In this document: positions 5,695-11,470 of the stretch, piece after piece
Position numbering within the stretch: position 1 is the first letter of the stretch
Layout of the letters: each line of letters opens with the position of its first letter
Source: an uncultured Collinsella sp.
GTDB taxonomy: Bacteria; Actinomycetota; Coriobacteriia; Coriobacteriales; Coriobacteriaceae
Length of the DNA stretch: 11,470 nt
Reading direction: 5' to 3'
NCBI GenBank assembly: GCA_902495265.1
Contig: CABUWR010000022.1
Span: forward strand, 1 to 11,470
The notes under the pieces: model-generated
Told to the model about the DNA's origin: nothing
The model's database searches: none
Seen by the model: the letters and a program-made list of their open reading frames with translations, nothing else
Translations under genes and position numbers: made by a program

Positions 5695-7479
5695 TTACGA
5701 GCGCTTGCGGCTCACCACGGCGCCCGCGGCGATGGCGGCTGTTCCTGCAAGGGCGGCTGCCACGATGGCTGCGCTCGAGGCGTCGCCGGTTGCTGCGAGT
5801 TTGCCGGCGATCTTGGCTCCCGTGGCTGCAACTGCAACGGTCTTGGTCGTCTTCGTGCCCTCGGACTTGGAACCCTCGGGCTTGGTCTCGCCGGGCTTCT
5901 CCTCGGGTTTGATCTCCTCGGGAGGCGCGATGACCGTGCTCTTGGCGACAGCTTCGTCGTAGGGGGAGTCGACCGTGGCGTCGCTCGTGCCGATGGTTTG
6001 ACCCGCCTCGTAGGAGATGCTGGAGCCGTACTCTTCTTCGTAGCGATAGTTAATGATCTTGCCGCCTGCGGGCGCCTGGATGGGAGCGCCTTCGATCTTG
6101 ATGGTGCCGATCGCCTTGCCATCTTCGCTTATGGCAAGAGCGAAGATTGCCGCCGTGTCTCCCTCAGCCGTGAGCTTGCTGCGGACGATCGAGATACTCG
6201 CGGGCGTGATGCCCTCGTAGGTCTGGGCGAAGATACCGATGTTCAGACCCCTAGGCTCAGGGATGACCGCGCCGCTTTGGTCGTTGCTGTAGTGATCGGG
6301 GCCATCGCCACCGGTCTCGACATAGCGGGCTATAGCCTTAACAACGGAGTCGCTGATGTAGATGTGGCCGCCAGCGACGTTTGGCTGGTGGTTTCTGGTA
6401 GAGATTGCAACCGAGAATTTGCCTTCCGCGAACGCGTCCACGATGGAACCATTCTTGATGACGATGTCATCCCCGTCAGTGATGAGGGCGATGGCCTGGC
6501 CGCCGCTCGCGCTTGTACGGACCGTCACGGTCGCGTGATCGAGCGTAACGCCCTTGTAGGCATAGACACCATATTCAACACCGCTTGCGTCAAGGGAGGC
6601 GTTCGTGACCGCGAGACTGCCCTCAGTGTCGACGGCAAGATCTCCCTCGGAGTTCGCCTTGACCTGGCTGCCGCCTGAGATGTTGATGCCGTCTTCAGCC
6701 CAAATCGCCGCTTCTTCTATCGAGCTTGCTTCTACCTTGCCACCGCCTTTGATGGTCAGGTCACTGCCTGCGGCGATGCCGTAGCCTTCGCCTCCTTTAG
6801 CGATCACGGTGCCAGAGGAATCGATGGTGGTCTTGCCCTTGGATTGGATACCTTCGGTATCGCCCGTTGCATTCACGGTGCCCGAGCCCGTGATAGAGAG
6901 GTCGCCCTTTGCCTCAATTCCGTCGGCAGTAGTACTTGTGGTGTTCACGGTGCCTGGGCCAGAAATGGAGAGGTCGCCTGTGGATTTAATTGCATCGGTC
7001 TCGGCTGTCACATTGAGCTCATCCGTGCTATTCGAGCTCGTTATGTTCAACTCCGCTTTCTGGTTAGTGCCATCCTGCGCTTTGATGGCGGCTCCGGTGT
7101 AATCGGGCTCGGTTTTCACGGTGTTCTTGCCCTCGTACGCAATGTTGAGCTTGCCTGCAGCATTGATCGCACCGCCGTCATAGCCGTTGAGCTTCATATC
7201 GTCGGCGCCGTCCCATGACCAGGTGCCAGCCTCGTCACCCGCCGCGGTGCCAGCGTCATACCGGCTGCCGCCGACGTCCACCCACTCGGCCGCGAGCGAG
7301 ACACTCGGCATGAGCAACGAGCTCACCGTGAGCGCGCAGGTCAGACCACAGACGATGCGGCGTGTCACGCGACGCCAGCTTCCGTGTGCGAGCAGCGTGC
7401 GACGGCGCACGTCGGGCTCGACAAAATGGGCTCCAGAGGTTTTGTCATTGCGCTTGGGGGTCGTGAACAAGGCGGCCAT
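5695..7479 (-). CDS. Wall-anchored beta-helix surface protein, carbohydrate-binding-domain type (proximal copy)
   Basis: A 594-residue paralogue of the protein at 3642-5423 with the same plan: basic n-region (RRVTRR at 36-41), hydrophobic 42-60, likely cleavage after SLA at 61-63, rungs at about 169-310, a Lys/Pro/Glu spacer at about 518-548 (shorter than in the other copy), LAATGD at 561-566, a hydrophobic segment and RKRS. The blocks DHATVTVRTS (314-323), DDIVIKNGSIVDAFAEG (337-353) and GGHIYISDSVVKAIARYVE (370-388) are almost identical in both copies, while residues about 66-170 and 390-415 vary. The start is set by GGGAG five nt before ATG 7479. It is expected to be secreted by Sec, trimmed by sortase and held on the cell wall. 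Function is unknown; beta-helix and glycan binding are inferred from the rung pattern and family resemblance. Confidence 0.8.
   Translation of the reverse strand: MAALFTTPKRNDKTSGAHFVEPDVRRRTLLAHGSWRRVTRRIVCGLTCALTVSSLLMPSVSLAAEWVDVGGSRYDAGTAAGDEAGTWSWDGADDMKLNGYDGGAINAAGKLNIAYEGKNTVKTEPDYTGAAIKAQDGTNQKAELNITSSNSTDELNVTAETDAIKSTGDLSISGPGTVNTTSTTADGIEAKGDLSITGSGTVNATGDTEGIQSKGKTTIDSSGTVIAKGGEGYGIAAGSDLTIKGGGKVEASSIEEAAIWAEDGINISGGSQVKANSEGDLAVDTEGSLAVTNASLDASGVEYGVYAYKGVTLDHATVTVRTSASGGQAIALITDGDDIVIKNGSIVDAFAEGKFSVAISTRNHQPNVAGGHIYISDSVVKAIARYVETGGDGPDHYSNDQSGAVIPEPRGLNIGIFAQTYEGITPASISIVRSKLTAEGDTAAIFALAISEDGKAIGTIKIEGAPIQAPAGGKIINYRYEEEYGSSISYEAGQTIGTSDATVDSPYDEAVAKSTVIAPPEEIKPEEKPGETKPEGSKSEGTKTTKTVAVAATGAKIAGKLAATGDASSAAIVAAALAGTAAIAAGAVVSRKRS
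6550..6975 (-). repeat. Coding repeat: beta-helix rungs of 69-72 bp in the proximal surface gene
   Basis: Residues 169-310 form about six rungs, beginning DLSISGPGTVNT, DLSITGSGTVNA, KTTIDSSGTVIA, DLTIKGGGKVEA, GINISGGSQVKA and SLAVTNASLDA. They align one to one with the rungs of the paralogue, so the rung number predates the duplication and has not changed since. Confidence 0.7.
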
Positions 7480-7575
7480 GGTTACTCCCATCCTCATAGG
7501 GCCTATGCGATTACGCCCAGCATATCTGCAGGATGTAGCCGGCGGTAGTGCCGTTTGGAGGGCAAAATGTCCAAA
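7480..7575 (-). promoter_or_regulatory. Leader/promoter region of the proximal surface gene
   Basis: Homologous to 5424-5520. It includes the perfect palindrome CATAGG-G-CCTATG at 7495-7507, directly upstream of the GGGAG ribosome site, which may be an operator or mRNA hairpin. No consensus promoter is clear. Confidence 0.5.
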
Positions 7576-7611
7576 ACTTGGGAAGCAATACATCGCGCGT
7601 CCGTGCGTAGC

Positions 7612-7660
7612 CTGGCTTTAAAAGAAAAGCGCGGAGCCGCTCGATGCGACTCCGCGCTTT
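7612..7660 (-). terminator. Rho-independent terminator of the purine permease
   Basis: A perfect 11-bp stem AAAGCGCGGAG (7626-7636) / CTCCGCGCTTT (7650-7660) with a 13-nt loop. On the - strand the stem is followed by TCTTTTAAAG. It begins 26 nt after the permease stop, so permease and surface gene are likely separate transcripts. Confidence 0.9.
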
Positions 7661-7686
7661 GGTGTTCTGCTTTGGCAGCTTTGCCG

Positions 7687-8997
7687 CTACGCTACGAAGA
7701 AGTAGACGAGGAAGGCGAGGGCTGCGATCCACATGAGCGGCTTGATCTTGGAAGCCTCGCCCTTAAAGAGCGCGACGACCACGTAGGCGATAAAGCCCAG
7801 GCCAATGCCGGCAGAGATGGAGTAGGTGAAGGGCACGCCGGCGACGATCATGAACGCCGGGAAACCCTGCGACACGTCGGACCAGTCGATCTCGGAGGCC
7901 TCGCTCATCATGAGGTAGCCGACGTAGACCAGAGCACCGCAGGTGGCGGCGCTGGAAACGATGGTGACGATGGGGGAGAAGAACGCGGCGAGAATGAACA
8001 GCACGCCGGTGGTGACGGAGGTGAGGCCCGTGCGGCCACCGTCGGCAGCGCCAGAGGTGGACTCGACGAAGGTGGTGATGGAGGAGACGCCCATGAAACC
8101 GCCCACAGCAGCGGCGGCGGAGTCGACGATCAGGATCTCCTTGATATTCTCGACGTTGCCGTCGTCGGTGAGGAACTCGCCCTGCTTGGCCACGGCCATC
8201 GCGGTGCCCATGGTGTCGAAGAAGTCACTCATGAGCAGCGAGAACGAGATGACGAGGAGCGCGGGGTCGGTAAGGACCTTGACGATGGCGGGCACGCCGC
8301 CGGCGTCGGCGATGGGGCCACCGATGCTCGAGAAGTCGAGCGGGGCGATGATACCGGTCGGAGCCTGGGTCACACCTAGGGGGATACCGGCGATGACGGC
8401 GACGACGATGCCGATGAGCAGCGAGCCGGGGACGTTGCGGCAGGCGAGGGCGACCGTCACCAGGATGGAGATGATGCCGACGATGAAGGTGGGGGAGGTG
8501 ATGTCGCCCAGACCGACGAGTGTACCGGCGCCAGCGGTGATAATGCCGGCATCGCACAGGCCAATCATGGCGATGAACAGGCCCAGACCCACCGAGATGG
8601 CGTGACGCAGGACAACCGGGATGGCGTCCATGATGGCCTCGCGCAGGCCACAAAGCACGAGCAGCAAGATGACGATACCCTCGAGGAAGATGACGCTCAT
8701 GGCCACGTGCCAGTCACCGCCGCAGACGGTGGTGGTGATTCCGGCGATCATCGCGTTGACGCCTAAGCCCGACGCGCAGGCGAGCGGGCGGTTGGCGAAG
8801 ATGCCCATGCAGATGGTCATGATGCCGGCGCCCAGGCAGGTGGCGCAGGCGAGCGCTCCCGCATCGATGCCGGCGCCCGAGAGCACCGCAGGGTTGACGG
8901 CGATGATGTAGGCCATCGCCAGGAATGTTGTCAGTCCAGCGCGAAGTTCGGTCCCGATTGTGGACTTGCGCTCACTGACGTGAAAAAGTTCGTCCAT
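7687..8997 (-). CDS. Purine (hypoxanthine/guanine/adenine) permease, NCS2 AzgA/PbuG type
   Basis: A 436-residue polytopic membrane protein of the AzgA-like branch of NCS2, expected to take up nucleobases by proton symport. Motifs in order: MAYIIAVNPAVLSGAG (28-43), the substrate-site segment ACASGLGVNAMIAG (73-86) with N81, SDFFDTMGT (257-265) with D261, and GVSSITTFVESTSG (303-316) with E312, then GGRTG (320-324). The start is ATG 8997, with AAGGAAAGG six nt upstream; a 15-residue in-frame extension is not needed by the family alignment. The promoter lies in the 193-bp gap it shares with the divergent deformylase homologue, which holds a direct repeat that may be a purine operator. Codon choice is strongly GC-biased, as in a well-expressed native gene. 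Exact base preference cannot be read from sequence. Its last 14 codons are duplicated at 5628-5672. Confidence 0.93.
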   Translation of the reverse strand: MDELFHVSERKSTIGTELRAGLTTFLAMAYIIAVNPAVLSGAGIDAGALACATCLGAGIMTICMGIFANRPLACASGLGVNAMIAGITTTVCGGDWHVAMSVIFLEGIVILLLVLCGLREAIMDAIPVVLRHAISVGLGLFIAMIGLCDAGIITAGAGTLVGLGDITSPTFIVGIISILVTVALACRNVPGSLLIGIVVAVIAGIPLGVTQAPTGIIAPLDFSSIGGPIADAGGVPAIVKVLTDPALLVISFSLLMSDFFDTMGTAMAVAKQGEFLTDDGNVENIKEILIVDSAAAAVGGFMGVSSITTFVESTSGAADGGRTGLTSVTTGVLFILAAFFSPIVTIVSSAATCGALVYVGYLMMSEASEIDWSDVSQGFPAFMIVAGVPFTYSISAGIGLGFIAYVVVALFKGEASKIKPLMWIAALAFLVYFFVA

Positions 8998-9071
8998 GCA
9001 TACCCTTTCCTTGTTCGGCCCCGAGTTTAGGCCGATTGACACGAACTCAACTACTATATCGCCTTTGAAAG

Positions 9072-9098
9072 GTTGATGTTCCTCGCATGTTGATGTTC
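9072..9098. promoter_or_regulatory. Direct repeat GTTGATGTTC x2, candidate operator of the purine permease
   Basis: Two perfect 10-bp copies at 9072-9081 and 9089-9098, with a 17-bp period (just over one and a half helical turns). On the - strand the second copy plus flank reads CCGAACAT (9100-9093), close to the core of the Bacillus PurR box (CCGAACWWT); the other reads GGAACAT. It lies 75-100 bp before the permease start and about 55-80 bp before the candidate -10 of the deformylase homologue. Bacillus PurR boxes come in inverted pairs, so the direct order here does not match exactly. Confidence 0.4.
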
Positions 9099-9151
9099 GG
9101 CGCTTTGTAGCAGACGGACGGTATTTTTCGCATGAAAATGTGTGGGTACCG

Positions 9152-9157
9152 TATACT
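9152..9157 (+). promoter_or_regulatory. Candidate -10 box TATACT for the deformylase-homologue gene
   Basis: TATACT is one base from the consensus TATAAT and lies 33 nt before ATG 9191, giving a short leader. No good -35 is seen at 16-18 nt upstream (the sequence there is CGCATG-like), so the assignment rests on the -10 alone. Confidence 0.4.
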
Positions 9158-9190
9158 TAAGCAGTTACAACGACCCCTATGGAGGAACGT

Positions 9191-9610
9191 ATGATTAAAG
9201 AGCTCTGCCACGACGAGGCTGTTCTGTCCCAGCGTTGCGAGGTCGCGACCGTCGAGGACGAGTCGGTGGCACAGGACCTGATCGATACCATCAAGTCGCT
9301 CGACGATGCCGGCTGCCTTGCCGCTAACCAGATCGGCGTCACCAAGAAGGTCTGCGTCTACCTGGACGATGCCGGCGAGCCCCACGTGCTCTACAACCCC
9401 CGTTTGGTGTTTGGCCTGGGCGCCAGCAAGATGGAGGAGAGCTGCCTGACGCACGAGGAGGTCACCAAGTCCACGCGCTATATCAAGTGCAAGGTTGCCT
9501 TTGACCAGATTGTCGACGGCAAGATGAAGGAGTGCCGCCGTGACTACGCGGGCTTTGAGGCACAGATGGTCCAGCATATGATCGACCACTGTCTTGGAAA
9601 GTTGGTCTAA
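9191..9610 (+). CDS. Peptide deformylase homologue lacking the catalytic Glu (HMxxH)
   Basis: A 139-residue protein of the short peptide deformylase family of anaerobes. Motif I is AGCLAANQ at 40-47, motif II ESCLT at 83-87 with metal ligand C85, and motif III QHMIDH at 128-133 with metal ligands H129 and H133. In active deformylases motif III is HExxH and the Glu is the general base; here that residue is M130 (codon ATG, 9578-9580). Motif II also departs from EGCLS at two positions. Metal binding may persist, but removal of the N-formyl group from new proteins is not expected in the usual way. The start at 9191 is chosen over ATG 9179 because GGAGGAA at 9181-9187 fits the former. It is divergent from the purine permease and probably a single-gene transcript. 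It may have another role, or be a non-catalytic paralogue of a true def gene elsewhere. Confidence 0.85.
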   Translation: MIKELCHDEAVLSQRCEVATVEDESVAQDLIDTIKSLDDAGCLAANQIGVTKKVCVYLDDAGEPHVLYNPRLVFGLGASKMEESCLTHEEVTKSTRYIKCKVAFDQIVDGKMKECRRDYAGFEAQMVQHMIDHCLGKLV

Positions 9611-9713
9611 GGGGACCAAAGCACCGCACCTTGCCGCTCAATCGTCGCTCGCGTACCTTAAGTACGCTTCGCTCCTCTTTCGTGGCAATCTGCGGCACTT
9701 TGACCCCTTAGAC
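9605..9713. repeat. 109-nt imperfect inverted repeat overlapping the stop codon of the deformylase homologue
   Basis: The outer arms GTCTAAGGGG (9605-9614) and CCCCTTAGAC (9704-9713) are perfectly complementary. Moving inward, AAAG/CTTT, CCGCA/TGCGG and TTGCC/GGCAA also pair, separated by 2-3-nt mismatches. After an unpaired 15/16-nt internal loop there is a tip, GCGTAC (9651-9656) / GTACGC (9662-9667), with the loop CTTAA. The left arm starts at the last sense codon (GTC) of the gene. The form suggests a palindromic intergenic element or MITE-like remnant, or a structured RNA. There is no coding sequence in 9611-9854. Confidence 0.6.
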
Positions 9714-9754
9714 GACCTGCGGGGTTAACTTGGTTGAGTTTATCCAGCTTGAAT

Positions 9755-9797
9755 AGTCCGGGCGTGACATTGTTGTCATGTCCGGGCTTTTGTGTTT
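9755..9797 (+). terminator. Rho-independent terminator before the bile salt hydrolase
   Basis: AGTCCGGGCGTGACA (9755-9769) pairs with TGTCATGTCCGGGCT (9774-9788) over 15 bp with three G-U pairs and a TTGT tetraloop, followed by TTTTGTGTTT. It probably ends the transcript of the deformylase homologue. As it lies only 67 nt before the hydrolase start, a role as a leader attenuator of that gene cannot be excluded. Confidence 0.8.
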
Positions 9798-9854
9798 AGC
9801 GCCTTTTTGTTTGGAGACAATGAACTTGGCAGGAACGTAAAGCTAGGAGGCGCT

Positions 9855-10820
9855 ATGTGTACGAGTATTCGATTTACCGATAATTCTGGCCACATGTATC
9901 TGGGCCGCAACCTCGACTGGAGCTTTGACTACGGCCAACAGGTTCGCGTGATGCCGCGCGGATTTCACATTCCGTATTCGTTTATCGACGACGCGACAGC
10001 GGCACACGCGGTGATCGGTATGTGCATCGATTACAAGAACTACCCTATGTTCTTCGATTGCGGCAACGATACGGGCCTCGCCGTGGCGGGCCTCAATTTC
10101 CCGGGTTATGCCGAGTATGCCGAGGGGCCGGTTGATGGAAAGATCAATATCGCGGCTTATGAGTTTCCCCTGTGGGTGGCAGCGACGTTCTCGACGGTCG
10201 ATGAGGTCGAGGCCGCGCTGCGCGACACGGTGATTGTTGCCAAATCTGCAGGAGAGGGGCTGGGCGTGTCGCTGCTCCATTGGATTATCGGCGACAGCCA
10301 GCGCAGCATCGTGGTCGAGATGATGGCTGATGGCCTGCATGTATACGACGATCCGGTCGACACCCTTGCCAACCAGCCGACCTTCCCGTGGCACATGGAA
10401 AACCTGCGCACCTATATCACCGCCACAAGCGATTTTCCGCAGACGGCGAAGTGGCGTGGCGCCGAGCTTAAGCCCTATGGAGCCGGTGCCGGCATGCGCG
10501 GTATTCCGGGTGACTGCTATTCGCCGAGCCGTTTTGTAAAGGCGGCGTACCTCAATGCCAATTACCCGCAAAAGGAGAGCGAGACCGAAAACGTCGTCCG
10601 CATGTTCCGCTCGCTCGAGGGCGTGGTGATGATCGAGGGGGCGTCCAGGATGGGCGATGGCAAGTTCGAGAAGACTATCTACACCGGATGCTTTAGCGCG
10701 CGCACGGGCAATTATTACTACGCGATGTATGGGGATCCGTCGATTCGCTACGTGAGCCTGATGGATGCCGAGGGCGCAAGCCCCGATAGGCTCGTGGTTC
10801 CCGAGCCGCGTCGTTCGTAG
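9855..10820 (+). CDS. bsh: Choloylglycine hydrolase / bile salt hydrolase (Ntn hydrolase)
   Basis: A 321-residue linear-amide C-N hydrolase, the usual family length, expected in the cytosol (no signal peptide). It would cleave glycine or taurine from conjugated bile acids. After Met removal, Cys2 becomes the N-terminal nucleophile (MCTSIRF). All the other catalytic positions of the family are seen: R18 and D21 (GRNLDWS), N81 (GLNFPGYAEY), N173 (LANQPTF) and R226 (SPSRFVKA). Asn at position 81/82 is typical of bile salt hydrolases, while characterised penicillin V acylases such as that of Bacillus sphaericus have Tyr. The start is fixed by Cys2 and by a perfect AGGAGG at 9845-9850, four nt before ATG 9855. 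The promoter should lie in 9792-9854, but no clear hexamers are seen. It is a single gene between two terminators. Tauro- versus glyco-preference cannot be read. Confidence 0.93.
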   Translation: MCTSIRFTDNSGHMYLGRNLDWSFDYGQQVRVMPRGFHIPYSFIDDATAAHAVIGMCIDYKNYPMFFDCGNDTGLAVAGLNFPGYAEYAEGPVDGKINIAAYEFPLWVAATFSTVDEVEAALRDTVIVAKSAGEGLGVSLLHWIIGDSQRSIVVEMMADGLHVYDDPVDTLANQPTFPWHMENLRTYITATSDFPQTAKWRGAELKPYGAGAGMRGIPGDCYSPSRFVKAAYLNANYPQKESETENVVRMFRSLEGVVMIEGASRMGDGKFEKTIYTGCFSARTGNYYYAMYGDPSIRYVSLMDAEGASPDRLVVPEPRRS

Positions 10821-10843
10821 CCGTTAGCTTTACTGCAATGCAA

Positions 10844-10879
10844 AGCGGCCCTGCGTCTCTCGTGAGGTGCAGGGCCGCT
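10844..10879. terminator. Shared terminator between bile salt hydrolase and Kup-type gene
   Basis: A perfect 11-bp stem AGCGGCCCTGC (10844-10854) / GCAGGGCCGCT (10869-10879) with a 14-nt loop that can add CTC/GAG pairs. It sits between the convergent stops at 10820 and 10900. The + side is followed by GTCGTTGATTTG and the - side by TTGCATTGCAGTAAAG, so the T-runs are modest. It probably serves both strands. Confidence 0.75.
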
Positions 10880-10899
10880 GTCGTTGATTTGTGACGTCG

Positions 10900-11470
10900 C
10901 TAGAAGTTGGCGTCGTTGAGCTGGGTGCTCTCGAGGCCGTCGAGCTGTTGCTGTTCGGGCGTATCGGCGACGCTCTCGAGCAGCTCGGTGGGATCGACGT
11001 TCATGTTCTTGCCGGCTTCGTTGCCGTTGACCAGGTCGTCCGAGAAGATGTCGACTTCCATTTCCTCAGCTTCCTCGATCTGAACTTCGAGCGGCACCTG
11101 GGTGCGTACGAGTTTGACTGCCGGACGCATACGGGCAAAGAGGGGCACGTACTCGATAATGATGGCCGAGTTCTCGAGACCGTACCAACGTGCCGGGCTT
11201 CCGCAGGCGCGGCGGACGGCGTACTTGATGGCCATGACGCGATGGTCGTTGCGGTTGATGTCCGTTTCGGGGGCAAGCATCTTGCGCAGCATACAAAAGC
11301 GGAAGTCACCCACGTTGCCGCGTGTCTCGTAGATGGAGTAGGTGTGATGCTGCGGTGGCAACTCACCCGATGCCATCAGGTCGCCAACGATCTGGCGCAG
11401 GTAGGCGTTGATGCGCTGATTGACCTTAAAGCCCAGGTCCAGGCGCACGCGGAACAAAAAGTCCGTGCCA
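10900..11470 (-). CDS. Kup/HAK/KT-type potassium transporter, C-terminal cytosolic part (partial, runs off window)
   Basis: The last 189 residues of a larger protein; the frame stays open through the right edge (GTDFLFRVRLDLGFK...), so the TTG at 11457 is an internal Leu and not a start. The visible part matches the soluble C-terminal domain of Gram-positive Kup potassium uptake proteins: LGFKVNQRINAYLRQIV, SGELPPQHHTYSIY, GDFRFCMLRK, and GSPARWYGLENSAIIIEYVPLF. The last 60 residues are acidic and Gln/Asn-rich (EEAEEMEVDIF...) with no hydrophobic segment. The family imports K+ with protons across the membrane; all the transmembrane part lies outside the window, so this call rests on the tail only. 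It is convergent with the bile salt hydrolase, sharing a hairpin between them. Confidence 0.8.
   Translation of the reverse strand, partial: GTDFLFRVRLDLGFKVNQRINAYLRQIVGDLMASGELPPQHHTYSIYETRGNVGDFRFCMLRKMLAPETDINRNDHRVMAIKYAVRRACGSPARWYGLENSAIIIEYVPLFARMRPAVKLVRTQVPLEVQIEEAEEMEVDIFSDDLVNGNEAGKNMNVDPTELLESVADTPEQQQLDGLESTQLNDANF

Larger units (their letters stand above)
3642..7731. repeat. Tandem segmental duplication: permease tail + terminator + leader + surface gene
   Basis: Unit 1 runs from about 7731 down to 5695 and unit 2 from about 5673 down to 3642. Each contains, in leftward order, the last 14 codons of the purine permease, an 11-bp terminator stem, a leader of about 100 nt and a surface-protein gene of 593-594 codons. 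The homology of the two units begins at the permease TGG (Trp) codon and stops sharply beyond it: 5674 onward does not match 7733 onward. The two genes diverge most in the early rungs and in linkers. Confidence 0.85.

Noticed and set aside
7555..8379. 274-codon + strand open frame across the permease terminator and 3' half
   Set aside because: Runs through a terminator and is antisense to a well-supported NCS2 permease; its composition (Gly/Asp/Glu/His-rich) is typical of a shadow frame.
8998..9190. Purine riboswitch in front of the purine permease
   Set aside because: I find no three-way-junction aptamer core and no terminator hairpin in the short permease leader; a protein operator is more likely.
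9757..9787. Apparent direct repeat of TCCGGGC (9757-9763 and 9781-9787)
   Set aside because: The CCGG core is self-complementary and the whole region folds as a 15-bp stem with G-U pairs plus T-run, so it is better read as a terminator.
11001..11457. TTG at 11457 as the start of a small 185-residue gene
   Set aside because: The frame is open to the window edge and the upstream residues continue the Kup C-terminal similarity, so this is the tail of a larger gene.

Overview
The window is high-GC DNA from a Gram-positive bacterium, most likely a gut member of the Coriobacteriia (Collinsella or a close relative). That assignment is an inference from several signs: GC-rich codon use, two surface proteins with an LAxTG-type sorting signal, a choloylglycine (bile salt) hydrolase, and an anaerobe-type short peptide deformylase homologue. 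It is mainly a chromosomal housekeeping, transport and surface region. I see no transposase, integrase, tRNA, rRNA or CRISPR array.

Layout. Positions 1-119 are an AT-richer leader with two palindromes. Then, on the + strand, come a stand-alone MetE C-terminal-type methyltransferase (120-1253) and a UraA-type NCS2 uracil permease (1376-2710), closed by a strong terminator. Convergent to these, on the - strand, lie a small alpha/beta-hydrolase esterase (2772-3434, TTG start), two paralogous wall-anchored beta-helix surface proteins (3642-5423 and 5695-7479) and an AzgA/PbuG-type purine permease (7687-8997). Divergent from the permease, on the + strand, are a peptide deformylase homologue whose HExxH motif reads HMxxH (9191-9610), a long imperfect hairpin that overlaps its stop codon, a terminator, and the bile salt hydrolase (9855-10820). 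A probably bidirectional hairpin separates the latter from the convergent 3' end of a Kup-type potassium transporter that runs off the right edge.

The main finding is how the surface-protein pair arose. The DNA between the two genes contains a copy of the last 14 codons plus stop of the purine permease, followed by a copy of the permease terminator and of the surface-gene leader. The duplicated unit was therefore [permease 3' tail - terminator - leader - surface gene]. In the tail copy the two sense-codon differences are synonymous and the stop is swapped TAG to TAA, which hints that the second unit came from a related strain rather than by simple local duplication and drift. The copied terminator now lies downstream of the permease-proximal surface gene.

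The second point is the deformylase homologue. It keeps the Cys and both His metal ligands but has Met where the catalytic Glu of HExxH should be, so it is predicted not to be a normal deformylase. Other items are candidate operators (a T-N11-A inverted repeat and a 14-bp palindrome before the MetE-like gene, and a 10-bp direct repeat with a PurR-box-like core before the purine permease) and the 109-nt inverted repeat after the deformylase homologue.
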